Shown: positions 1 to 5,680, numbered from the stretch's first letter. The stretch is 5,680 bases of DNA from an uncultured Cytophagaceae bacterium (GCA_937899305.1 CALDJV010001038.1:1-5680); one strand, 5' to 3'. Program-made: numbers and translations. The notes: generated by a model not told the origin, from the letters alone.

Positions 1-23
1 AGCTATTGGAGCTATTAACAGTT

Positions 24-449
24 TTATAAAATAGAAGGGGGCGAACATGTTGATTCATCTAACTGTATTTTAAACCGTGCAGCGGAAGACGAATTTCGAC
101 TAGGACTGGTAACAAAAAGGGATGGGTTGTCTTTAAAACGTCCTTTATCCAGGGCTTCAATACATTTTAAGATTGTTTTCTCGATGAAGAAGTAATTTTT
201 TTTAATGTAGTAGAATAGTTTTATTTCATTTATTCTTTTATCACTGTTATTCTCTTGTTTAGCTTTTGTTTTGATTCTTACCATATTTAAATCAAGCTGT
301 TGATGACTAAATCGAATGCTTTCTTCTAAATTAACTTGAATTTGCTTGCCTCTTAGTATTTTATACGATTGGGAATTTTGCTTATTTTGAGGTAAGCAAC
401 CTAGGTAAAAGAAAAATATAACGGAGAATAGTTGACTGTACTTTTTCAT
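24..449 (-). CDS. Small predicted lipoprotein, last of three in tandem, lacks the shared C-terminal domain
   Basis: The product is 141 residues with no recognised family. It begins with two lysines and a Phe-rich hydrophobic segment ending in Y-L-G-Cys18, a loose lipobox, so export and lipidation at Cys18 are likely. The mature part is Lys/Asn/Gln-rich and probably helical. It follows the upstream lipoprotein (stop at 455) by 5 bp and is the last gene seen in the leftward run. Its layout (lipidated Cys, polar tail, a Y-K pair about ten residues later, then a charged helical stretch with an Asn-Asn motif) loosely resembles the 199-aa lipoprotein at 1099-1698, which suggests a diverged paralogue. 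It lacks the Trp-Arg-Arg/Phe-Lys-Asn domain of the other two. The tail is instead Ser/Pro-rich, ending in S-I-L at a TAA. It could be a truncated copy or a separate small protein. The reading frame and signal are directly visible; paralogy is inferred. Confidence 0.72.
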   Translation of the reverse strand: MKKYSQLFSVIFFFYLGCLPQNKQNSQSYKILRGKQIQVNLEESIRFSHQQLDLNMVRIKTKAKQENNSDKRINEIKLFYYIKKNYFFIEKTILKCIEALDKGRFKDNPSLFVTSPSRNSSSAARFKIQLDESTCSPPSIL

Positions 450-454
450 GTGTC

Positions 455-1075
455 TTATTTTATTTTCAAAATCTTCTCTTGAATTTCCAACACTTCCTGT
501 AAAATCCCCAGTTGTAAGGTGCTTAAAACAACCAAGGCTTCGGCTCTACTGGTATTTTTAAAATAAAAATCGATGAAGTTGGGTGGGTTTTGCTTTTGAT
601 CTGGGGGCAAGAACTTCAAATAACGACGGGTCCAGGAGGTGGTATCTTTCAAATGTGGAGCAAAATTTTCTCGCAAAAAATTAGAATATTTAGTGAGTTC
701 TCTTGCTATTTCTTTGATTCTGCTTTGACAAGATGCATTGTCAAGAATTGGGTTGGAGAGCTTTTGGAGTTCTTTTTCAATGTAGCGAATCAAATTCAAT
801 AAATCAGAGTCAATTCCTGATATTAATTCGTTTTTGAGTTTTTCATCTTGCGCTAATTGATCTAAAAGGGGTTTTGGGTAATTACGATATTTTACTAACT
901 GTTTATATCGAGTGATTCTCTTCGTTAAAATTCTACCCAATGCCTGCGTGTTTTTGTATAAAACTTGGTGGATATGGAGCAATTTATATTTCTCATTTGT
1001 TTGACTGGTTTTACAGCCTTGTAAAACCAGGAAACAAATAGTGACCGATAGATAGGAGTTTCTTTTCAGTTTCAT
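455..1075 (-). CDS. Predicted lipoprotein with conserved C-terminal domain (copy B)
   Basis: The product is 206 residues. A basic start (M-K-L-K-R) and hydrophobic core end in L-Q-G-Cys21, a good lipobox, so it is probably an envelope lipoprotein. Residues 22-143 are polar, helix-prone and rich in Lys, Leu and Asn, without a recognised motif. Residues 144-206 form a domain that matches the C-terminus of the next gene upstream at 57 of 63 positions by hand count. Key residues are the Trp-Thr-Arg-Arg turn, the Leu-Pro-Pro-Asp loop, Asn-Pro-Pro-Asn-Phe, and a final amphipathic helix Ala-Leu-x-x-Leu-Ser-x-Leu-Gln with repeated Glu. The gene lies 23 bp after that paralogue and 5 bp before the next lipoprotein gene, as in an operon. 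No enzyme motif is visible. It could be an immunity-like protein, a structural lipoprotein or an adaptor; function is unknown. Confidence 0.82.
   Translation of the reverse strand: MKLKRNSYLSVTICFLVLQGCKTSQTNEKYKLLHIHQVLYKNTQALGRILTKRITRYKQLVKYRNYPKPLLDQLAQDEKLKNELISGIDSDLLNLIRYIEKELQKLSNPILDNASCQSRIKEIARELTKYSNFLRENFAPHLKDTTSWTRRYLKFLPPDQKQNPPNFIDFYFKNTSRAEALVVLSTLQLGILQEVLEIQEKILKIK
464..646. repeat. 183-bp direct repeat, copy 1
   Basis: This segment encodes the shared C-terminal domain of the 206-aa lipoprotein. It aligns without gaps to 1108-1290 with 21 mismatches by hand count, about 88.5% identity. Similarity stops abruptly at the GGTATC end, at the Asp-Thr codons that open the domain, while the coding sequence further toward the N-terminus cannot be aligned at DNA level. 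The repeat is therefore a domain-sized block inside two genes, not a copy of the whole gene. Confidence 0.93.
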
Positions 1076-1098
1076 AATAAAATAGCCTTGTAACTGGT

Positions 1099-1698
1099 TT
1101 ACTCTACTTTCAAAATTTTCTCTTGAATCTCCAGTGCTTCTTGCAAAATCCCCAATTGTAAGGTACTTAAAACAACCAAGGCTTCAGCTCTACTGGTATT
1201 TTTAAAATAAAAATCTATAAAGTTGGGTGGGTTTTGCCTTTCATCTGGAGGCAGGAGCTTGAGGTAACGACGAGTCCAGGAGGTGGTATCAGAAACATAG
1301 GCTGAAAGTTGACTTTGTAAAGATGCCGCATATTTGTCTAAAGATTTTTGAAGGCCTGTGATATGCTTTTTTTGAGGGTTTTGGAATTCTTCAAAAAAAG
1401 CATCTTGGATAAATTTCTTTTTTATTTTGGTAATGATGTGATTGATGTGACCTAAATCTTTGTCAAGCAGAGCGTATTTTGTGATTTTTGCCAAACTGTT
1501 TTTATCATTGTTGTGTATCCTTGCTTCCTTTTTAAATGCCTTGAATCCATTTACAAAATTAAGGAGGTTTGTAGTAATGCTTTGATTCAATAATTGATTT
1601 TGTTGAGCATACTTATATTGAGTGAATTTCTGTTTTTGGGTACTTAAGCAACTACTCAACGATAAAAAGACGACATACAGGTAATATTTTTCTATCAT
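1099..1698 (-). CDS. Predicted lipoprotein with conserved C-terminal domain (copy A)
   Basis: The product is 199 residues. The N-terminal hydrophobic segment ends in L-S-S-Cys17, a lipobox acceptable for Bacteroidota, followed by a polar Ser/Thr/Gln tail. Residues 18-136 are Lys/Asn-rich and predicted helical, with no recognised motif. Residues 137-199 carry the domain shared with the downstream 206-aa lipoprotein. The start ATG lies 2 bp after the TAA of the LysM gene, so translation is probably coupled and the two proteins are likely made together. The gene is AT-rich (about 25-38% G+C in sampled lines), lower than much of the LysM gene. The last helix (Phe-Lys-Asn, Glu-Ala-Leu, Leu-Ser-x-Leu-Gln, Glu, Leu) is reminiscent of a segment in the N-terminal domain of GldM-type proteins, but this is recalled and unverified. 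The position right after a putative effector would fit an immunity protein; an envelope partner is equally possible. Confidence 0.82.
   Translation of the reverse strand: MIEKYYLYVVFLSLSSCLSTQKQKFTQYKYAQQNQLLNQSITTNLLNFVNGFKAFKKEARIHNNDKNSLAKITKYALLDKDLGHINHIITKIKKKFIQDAFFEEFQNPQKKHITGLQKSLDKYAASLQSQLSAYVSDTTSWTRRYLKLLPPDERQNPPNFIDFYFKNTSRAEALVVLSTLQLGILQEALEIQEKILKVE
1108..1290. repeat. 183-bp direct repeat, copy 2
   Basis: This is the second copy of the domain-sized repeat, ungapped against 464-646. It encodes the last 60 or so residues of the 199-aa lipoprotein. The 21 base differences cause only six amino-acid changes across the 63-residue domain, mostly conservative (for example Ile/Val and Lys/Arg). 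This indicates selection on the domain, recent exchange between the copies, or both. Confidence 0.93.
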
Positions 1699-1700
1699 GA

Positions 1701-3410
1701 TTATTTTTGATTTAGTTGTCCTATTTGTTCCATTTTACCATTACTACCAATTTTCCAAAAAGTAGTATAAATATCGTTTTGATCCCAATGTTCATTCATA
1801 GCATTCATACTTACAAAATACCCAGGATGTCTTCTGGATTGAATATAAACTGGTTTGCCATCGCGGGCATCATAGTATTTGTGTCCTAACGGGGGCAAGC
1901 CTTTTTGCCTGAGCATTGTATTCAGCTTTTTACGGATAGGCTGGGCGGTGGTGGCTGGAAGGTCCTCCAAGGCATCCTGAATCTTCATGATCAACTCAAT
2001 GCCTGCTCCAATGTCTTTTATATTTTGGTCTTTTATTTTTGCAATGTTACTTTTGACTTGGTGCCCTTTGACTACCTGGTGAATGGCCTTGAGGCCTCCA
2101 TACTTTCTCAACAATTTGTTGGCCCAAGGTTCGTAGTCTTCTACCCCCAGGCCGCCTTCAATGTTGTCTCGGGCGTCGCTGCTCATGCTATAGCGGGCAA
2201 TGCCGTATTTGATAAACTCGAGGGCGATCTTGATCTTGTTGAACAGCATATTTTTGGTCAATTTATTGTCCGGGGTGTTGGCCCCAAATACACTGAAAGC
2301 CTGCAATAAAGTAGTGATGTTGATGTCCCCGGAAGAACTCCCCCGATACCCTTTCAATGCCTCCCCCGGAAGGTTGAAATCGGCCGAATAAGTAAACCCT
2401 CCTTGCCCTTTGGAGCCGTAATCTTCGGTAGATTTTTTGGGCTGCTTTTTAGGAGGAGCCAAGGGGTCGGATTGAGGAATGGCCACTTCCAGGTTATCAA
2501 TCAATAATTCGTCCCCTTGGTGGATGATCCAACTTTTGGCAAACCCATCTATCCAGTATTTTTGGTTGCGTTCGGTGGCTCCTACGTTGATCAATTCTTC
2601 GTAATTGAACCTGCCTACCTGTTTCAAATTCAATTTTTCCAGAATAGAGGGGTGCTGCAGTTTGGCCAATTCATAAATGCCCAATCCGGTGATTTTCCCA
2701 ATTTTGAGAGGAGAATCATTTTGGGCAACCACGTATATTTTCACTTCGCCCATGGGGGTTTGCTTGGTTTGGATGCCCGTTTTGAGGTTCGATCTGGGGG
2801 TGTGCTGATACTGGGGCAATACAAAACCAGTTTTAATGGGTACTTGTACAATGGTGCCCGTGGTGAGCGATCCGGTAGCGGTTTTTTCTTGAATCAGGCC
2901 CACAATGCGGTTCAACTGGCTAGAGCTAAAGGCAGGGTAATGTCGGCGGGCAATGGCCCAAATGGTATCTCCCTTTTGCACAGCGTAGGGATGATAAGTC
3001 AAGTACTCAATGTCTTGCATAGGAAATACAAAACCGTCCTGAATGGGAATTTTGAGTACATAGCCCGGCCGGATAATGACCTTGGTTTGGCCCCCTTGTC
3101 GTTGGGTGCCCAGGTTGTTTTGTTGAGCGATCTGTTTCACCAATTGTTCTCTAAATGCCAGGTCCTTCTCGGGGTAATACTTGGCTACAATAAAAAACAA
3201 ATCACTTTCACCTTCTTTTACGGTGTGGGTATGGTAGGTGGTATCACTACTGGTACCACTAACCGACCGGGATTGCTCCACATTTTGGATGGCTTTCAGT
3301 GTAGCAGCCGCCATTTGTTGGGGAGTTAATAGCGGGATTTGCTCGCTTTGAGGAGCATTTTCTTGGGTAATTGCGTTGGTTTGTGCTTGCTGACTTGTTT
3401 TTTCTGGCAT
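1701..3410 (-). CDS. Leaderless multi-LysM protein with unrecognised C-terminal region
   Basis: The product is 569 residues. ATG at 3408-3410 is the first Met after an in-frame TGA. No signal peptide or membrane segment is visible. Residues 1-58 are Gln/Ser/Thr/Ala-rich and probably disordered. LysM-like module 1 is about 61-122 (His-Thr-Val-Lys-Glu-Gly-Glu opening, Arg-Pro-Gly-Tyr-Val-Leu-Lys-Ile-Pro close). Module 2 is about 140-192 (Tyr-Ala-Val-Gln-Lys-Gly-Asp-Thr-Ile-Trp opening). A degenerate third module is about 226-306 (Ile-Tyr-Val-Val opening, His-Gln-Gly-Asp-Glu-Leu close). A Pro/Lys-rich linker (312-333) leads to residues 341-569, which are helical in the middle (370-505) with a Tyr/His/Trp-rich tail. 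I do not recognise this part. LysM folds bind peptidoglycan-type glycans or act as assembly modules; contractile systems also use LysM baseplate proteins. The gene heads a four-gene run and diverges from the AAA+ ATPase. It could be an injected effector or a structural or scaffold protein. Confidence 0.85.
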   Translation of the reverse strand: MPEKTSQQAQTNAITQENAPQSEQIPLLTPQQMAAATLKAIQNVEQSRSVSGTSSDTTYHTHTVKEGESDLFFIVAKYYPEKDLAFREQLVKQIAQQNNLGTQRQGGQTKVIIRPGYVLKIPIQDGFVFPMQDIEYLTYHPYAVQKGDTIWAIARRHYPAFSSSQLNRIVGLIQEKTATGSLTTGTIVQVPIKTGFVLPQYQHTPRSNLKTGIQTKQTPMGEVKIYVVAQNDSPLKIGKITGLGIYELAKLQHPSILEKLNLKQVGRFNYEELINVGATERNQKYWIDGFAKSWIIHQGDELLIDNLEVAIPQSDPLAPPKKQPKKSTEDYGSKGQGGFTYSADFNLPGEALKGYRGSSSGDINITTLLQAFSVFGANTPDNKLTKNMLFNKIKIALEFIKYGIARYSMSSDARDNIEGGLGVEDYEPWANKLLRKYGGLKAIHQVVKGHQVKSNIAKIKDQNIKDIGAGIELIMKIQDALEDLPATTAQPIRKKLNTMLRQKGLPPLGHKYYDARDGKPVYIQSRRHPGYFVSMNAMNEHWDQNDIYTTFWKIGSNGKMEQIGQLNQK

Positions 3411-3454
3411 TTTATCTCATTTTAGCAATTGGGTCAATATACGAAAAAAAAATA
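3411..3454. promoter_or_regulatory. Divergent intergenic region with A-run leader
   Basis: These 44 bp separate the divergent starts of the LysM gene and the ATPase, so any promoters must lie here or within the gene ends. A run of nine A (3444-3452) sits just before the ATPase ATG at 3455. It fits the A-rich leaders seen upstream of Bacteroidota starts and there is no Shine-Dalgarno-like GGAGG. I could not find a convincing TAnnTTTG/TTTG promoter pair in either direction; TATATTG on the minus strand is only a weak partial match. Shared regulation of the two genes is inferred from the short spacing. Confidence 0.4.
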
Positions 3455-4945
3455 ATGCTTGCTCACCTTTCTAAATTTTTTGCCCAAGATTTAAAACAGT
3501 TGAACGAATTGTTCAAGGCAACTCATCTCTTTAAGGGAGATGTAACCACTCAGCGACAACAGTTTTACCAAGAAGACCTAGAGGTCATACTGAGAAAAGT
3601 AAGGCAGCAAGATGCCACGGTTTATCATCAGTTGGTAGCCATGCTGCAAAACGATGCCAACGTGGTTGAGATATCATCTTCTAACAATGAAAGTTTGACC
3701 GAAAACTGGGAGCCAGATGATTTCATTCAGGTGTCAGCATATTATGATGAGCTGATAGAGAAGTTTGAGTGGCAACAGGCCCATCCAGCCAGGTTACTGC
3801 TGGTGTTGGTGATTGTAGATGAAATGTTGCCGGATTTTTTTACGATGCAATGCCCCCAAGAACGAGACTATGTAGATTGGGGCTTTGTAAAAAAAGCCAA
3901 TGGCCATTTTGCCCCCACCGGAAGAACACTGTTGCAATTATGCCTGAGAAATGGTTTGTCATCCTATCAAGCCATCATCGATTTGTTTTCAACCAATCAT
4001 CCTCTACTTCAGCATCAAATGATTGAAATAGACCGTCTGTTCTCAACCGAAAGTGTTTTGTCTCAACCGATCAGGTTATCCCCTCACTATCATTCGCAAT
4101 TAATAAGCGGAAAACCCTATGAGCCGCAATATGCTACCGATTTTCCCGCTACCTTGTTGACTACCTTCAAAAAATGGGAAGACTTGTATCTCAACGCTCG
4201 AGAAGAAAAATTGATCAATTCAGTGCGCCAGTGGATCAAGCATTACGATCAGGTAGTGGCTAAAATAGGCCAAAATCAAATGAAGGGGTATCGGTTGCTG
4301 ATGTATGGAGCGTCGGGCACTGGCAAAACATTGACCGCTGCTTTGTTGGGTAAAGAAGCAGGTAAACCCGTTTACCGAGTGAACATTGCCAACATTGTGG
4401 ACAAATATGTGGGAGAAACCAACAAAAAACTAGAGCAACTCTTTGCGCTTGCGGATGAAAAAGACTGGATTTTGTTTTTTGATGAGGCCGATGCTTTATT
4501 TGGTAAACGTACCAGTACCAGTTCGGCTCAAGACCGCTACGCCAACCAAGAGGTGAGTTACTTACTTTATAAAATGGAAGAATACCGAGGTATGATTTTC
4601 CTGGCGACCAATCAGGGAGTGCATCTGGACGAGGCTTTTACCCGGCGATTTGATACCCAGGTACGATATGGGGAACCAGAAGAAATCCCTAGAGTGAAGC
4701 TGTGGCAGCATTTCTTTGACGAGCGATTGCTTCGGCTCGATCCAGCCATAGATTTGCAGGAAATGGGTTATAAAATAACTTGTACCGGGGCCTGGATAGA
4801 AAAATTTAGAAATTACTGCGTATTGCAATACCAAGCATTAGGAGAGCCGATCATCTCAAGAGCTCATTTCCTGCATTTTTTGGACGATTTCACCCTTTCT
4901 CATAAAGTAACCATCCGTGGGGAAATCGAACAACTGTTACAGTAG
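3455..4945 (+). CDS. AAA+ ATPase, eCIS Afp15/Pvc15-like
   Basis: The product is 496 residues from ATG 3455. Residues 1-275 form an N-terminal part including a Gly-His-Phe-x-Pro-Thr-Gly-x-Thr motif (150-158) and an Asp-Phe-Pro-Ala plus Trp-Glu-Asp segment (229-243), both as I recall from Bacteroidota contractile-injection ATPases. The AAA+ core has Walker A GASGTGKT (285-292, Lys291), pore loop Lys-Tyr-Val-Gly (317-320), Walker B ending Asp343-Glu344, sensor 1 Asn386, paired arginines 397-398 (arginine finger region) and a sensor-2-like Gly-Ala-x-Ile (445-448). All catalytic residues are present, so it should be an active ATP-driven remodeller. Family members are thought to help assemble or load contractile injection particles. 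An ATG at 3371 would overlap the LysM gene by 40 bp and add a false hydrophobic N-terminus. Three TAG codons in a row (4943-4951) end the frame. No other eCIS gene is present here, so pathway assignment rests on resemblance; a general AAA+ chaperone is the alternative. Confidence 0.88.
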   Translation: MLAHLSKFFAQDLKQLNELFKATHLFKGDVTTQRQQFYQEDLEVILRKVRQQDATVYHQLVAMLQNDANVVEISSSNNESLTENWEPDDFIQVSAYYDELIEKFEWQQAHPARLLLVLVIVDEMLPDFFTMQCPQERDYVDWGFVKKANGHFAPTGRTLLQLCLRNGLSSYQAIIDLFSTNHPLLQHQMIEIDRLFSTESVLSQPIRLSPHYHSQLISGKPYEPQYATDFPATLLTTFKKWEDLYLNAREEKLINSVRQWIKHYDQVVAKIGQNQMKGYRLLMYGASGTGKTLTAALLGKEAGKPVYRVNIANIVDKYVGETNKKLEQLFALADEKDWILFFDEADALFGKRTSTSSAQDRYANQEVSYLLYKMEEYRGMIFLATNQGVHLDEAFTRRFDTQVRYGEPEEIPRVKLWQHFFDERLLRLDPAIDLQEMGYKITCTGAWIEKFRNYCVLQYQALGEPIISRAHFLHFLDDFTLSHKVTIRGEIEQLLQ

Positions 4946-4959
4946 TAGTAGTCATTGGG

Positions 4960-5580
4960 CTAAAACCGTAGTTTAAAATGTTGCTTAGGTTGTTTGTCTC
5001 TAAAAAATACCAACCCCACCCTAAACAAATCAATGGTAAGTTTTACTTGAGGATGCTGCTGGATTTGTTGCCAGGCACGTTGCATCCCCAGCGACCAATA
5101 AATGTCATCCAATACAAACACACTTCCTTCGTGGGCTTTGCTCAAGCATTGTTCAAAATAACGCAGGGTAGGGGCTTCACGGTGGTTGGCATCCAAAAAA
5201 ACAAAATCTAATTTTGGGTCCCCCTTTAAAAAGTCAGGGAGGGTAGTGTCAATATTGCCTTCTTGCAATTGAATGTGATTCATTTGGTGGTCAATGAAAT
5301 GCTGGCGAGCCATGGCGGCCAAGTTGGGGCAACCCTCCATGGTGGTTACTCGAGCCTGGGGCTGCGCTTTTGCCAAGTACAAGGTATTGACTCCCAGCGA
5401 GGTTCCTAATTCCAGGATGTGTTGGGGTTGAAAATAAGCTACCAAACGAAACAACAACTCACTCACCTTTTGGGAAGAGACCGAGTGTCGGGCAATGGTG
5501 CTCACTTTGCGGAGCGGTTGGCTGCCTTTGCGTGATCCGGCCCCAAGGTCGGTTACTTCAATAGTATGTTGGTCACGCAA
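4960..5580 (-). CDS. Class I SAM-dependent methyltransferase, probably 5'-truncated
   Basis: The readable product is 206 residues from a TTG at 5578-5580. The Rossmann SAM-binding core is clear: motif I Ile-Leu-Glu-Leu-Gly-Thr-Ser-Leu-Gly (55-63), an acidic residue ending strand 2 (Glu82 in Met-Glu-Gly-Cys-Pro), Phe-Val-Phe-Leu-Asp-Ala-Asn-His (127-134) and Leu-Asp-Asp-Ile (157-160). An early Val-Thr-Asp-Leu-Gly-Ala-Gly-Ser (9-16) and the His-Phe-Lys-Leu-Arg ending match a Bacteroidota methyltransferase family I recall as about 250-260 residues, so roughly 50 N-terminal residues seem missing. Family-like codons continue upstream of the TTG to an in-frame TAG at 5626-5628, with no ATG or GTG between. 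The substrate is unknown. It converges on the ATPase gene with a 14-bp gap and no strong terminator hairpin. Either translation starts at TTG and yields a shortened protein, or this is a decaying gene or carries a sequence error. Confidence 0.75.
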   Translation of the reverse strand: MRDQHTIEVTDLGAGSRKGSQPLRKVSTIARHSVSSQKVSELLFRLVAYFQPQHILELGTSLGVNTLYLAKAQPQARVTTMEGCPNLAAMARQHFIDHQMNHIQLQEGNIDTTLPDFLKGDPKLDFVFLDANHREAPTLRYFEQCLSKAHEGSVFVLDDIYWSLGMQRAWQQIQQHPQVKLTIDLFRVGLVFFRDKQPKQHFKLRF

Positions 5581-5625
5581 TAACGATGAGCGCAGTGTCT
5601 CTATAGCATCGAAGGCTTCAAAAGA
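5581..5625 (-). other. Upstream coding remnant of the methyltransferase
   Basis: In the methyltransferase frame, the fifteen codons between TAG 5626-5628 and TTG 5578-5580 read SFEAFDAIETLRSSL. This resembles the N-terminal segment that precedes the Asp-x-Gly-Ala-Gly-Ser motif in full-length relatives (recalled, not searched). No standard start codon other than one CTG occurs here. Upstream of the TAG the frame reads a Thr-Tyr-Trp-Arg stretch and then another stop (TAA, 5668-5670). Confidence 0.5.
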
Positions 5626-5643
5626 CTACTGATGACGCCAATA

Positions 5644-5672
5644 GGTAACCAATTGTTTATCAATTTGTTACC
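5644..5672. repeat. Imperfect 12-bp inverted repeat with 5-nt loop
   Basis: The arms GGTAACCAATTG (5644-5655) and CAATTTGTTACC (5661-5672) pair at 11 of 12 positions, with one C/T mismatch, around a TTTAT loop. No T-run follows on the plus strand, and none of note follows on the minus strand, so it is not a typical intrinsic terminator. It lies 16 bp from the TAG that interrupts the methyltransferase frame. It could be a terminator-like hairpin, a regulator site or the end of a small mobile element. Confidence 0.6.
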
Positions 5673-5680
5673 CCAACATC

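Noticed and set aside
1..16. Short direct repeat AGCTATT at 1-7 and 10-16
   Set aside because: Seven bases twice at the window edge is too little to distinguish from chance.
590..802. Rightward 70-codon open frame
   Set aside because: It is antisense to the 206-aa lipoprotein and partly over the repeat block; no motif.
1905..2391. Two rightward open frames (134 and 63 codons)
   Set aside because: Both are antisense to the LysM gene and show no coding character of their own.
2517..3329. Long rightward open frame of 270 codons
   Set aside because: It lies wholly antisense to the LysM modules, its product has no recognisable motifs, and the minus-strand frame encodes clear domains.
3371..3454. 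Upstream ATG start for the ATPase, giving a hydrophobic N-terminus like a membrane anchor
   Set aside because: These 28 residues are mostly antisense to the LysM gene start. The ATG at 3455 follows an A-run and removes the overlap, and the AAA+ family is soluble.
4562..4834. Leftward 90-codon open frame
   Set aside because: It is antisense to the AAA+ core, which carries intact catalytic motifs on the plus strand.
4946..4990. Bidirectional terminator between the convergent ATPase and methyltransferase genes
   Set aside because: Only a four-pair TAAA/TTTA stem could be drawn, with no G+C-rich stem and no T-run.
4978..5211. Rightward 77-codon open frame
   Set aside because: It is antisense to the conserved C-terminal half of the methyltransferase.
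1..5680. CRISPR array, tRNA, rRNA or riboswitch
   Set aside because: No regularly spaced repeats, cloverleaf signature or conserved RNA motif was seen on either strand; nearly all bases are coding.

Overview
The window looks like chromosomal DNA from a Bacteroidota bacterium, probably a marine or soil Cytophagales-type organism. This rests on protein resemblance (the ATPase and the methyltransferase both read like Bacteroidota family members), Lys/Gln/Asn-rich proteins, lipoprotein signals directly followed by polar tails, and starts preceded by A-rich leaders rather than clear Shine-Dalgarno sites. The assignment comes from memory of these families, not from a search.

Layout. Four genes form a tight leftward (minus-strand) run from 3410 to 24: a 569-residue leaderless protein with three LysM-like modules and an unrecognised C-terminal region, then three small predicted lipoproteins (199, 206 and 141 aa) with gaps of 2, 23 and 5 bp. 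The first two lipoproteins share a near-identical 63-residue C-terminal domain and differ in front of it. The third appears to be a distant relative lacking that domain. Diverging from this run across a 44-bp A-rich gap is a rightward 496-residue AAA+ ATPase (3455-4945). It resembles the Afp15/Pvc15-type ATPases of extracellular contractile injection systems (eCIS). A leftward SAM-dependent methyltransferase (4960-5580) converges on it after 14 bp. Its 5' end seems damaged: family-like coding continues upstream of the only available TTG start, runs into an in-frame TAG, and lies next to a near-perfect 12-bp inverted repeat.

How the parts may work together (inference). The divergent pair suggests a contractile-injection accessory locus. 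The ATPase would serve assembly or cargo handling. The LysM protein, with no signal peptide and a disordered N-terminus, would be a candidate cargo or envelope-binding effector. The tandem lipoproteins would be immunity-like or envelope-anchored partners. No sheath, tube, baseplate or cap gene lies in the window, so this link rests on the ATPase alone. The methyltransferase is probably an unrelated housekeeping-type neighbour. Base composition is uneven: samples from the lipoprotein genes are about 18-38% G+C, while sampled lines in much of the LysM gene reach 50% or more, which fits a recombining accessory cassette.
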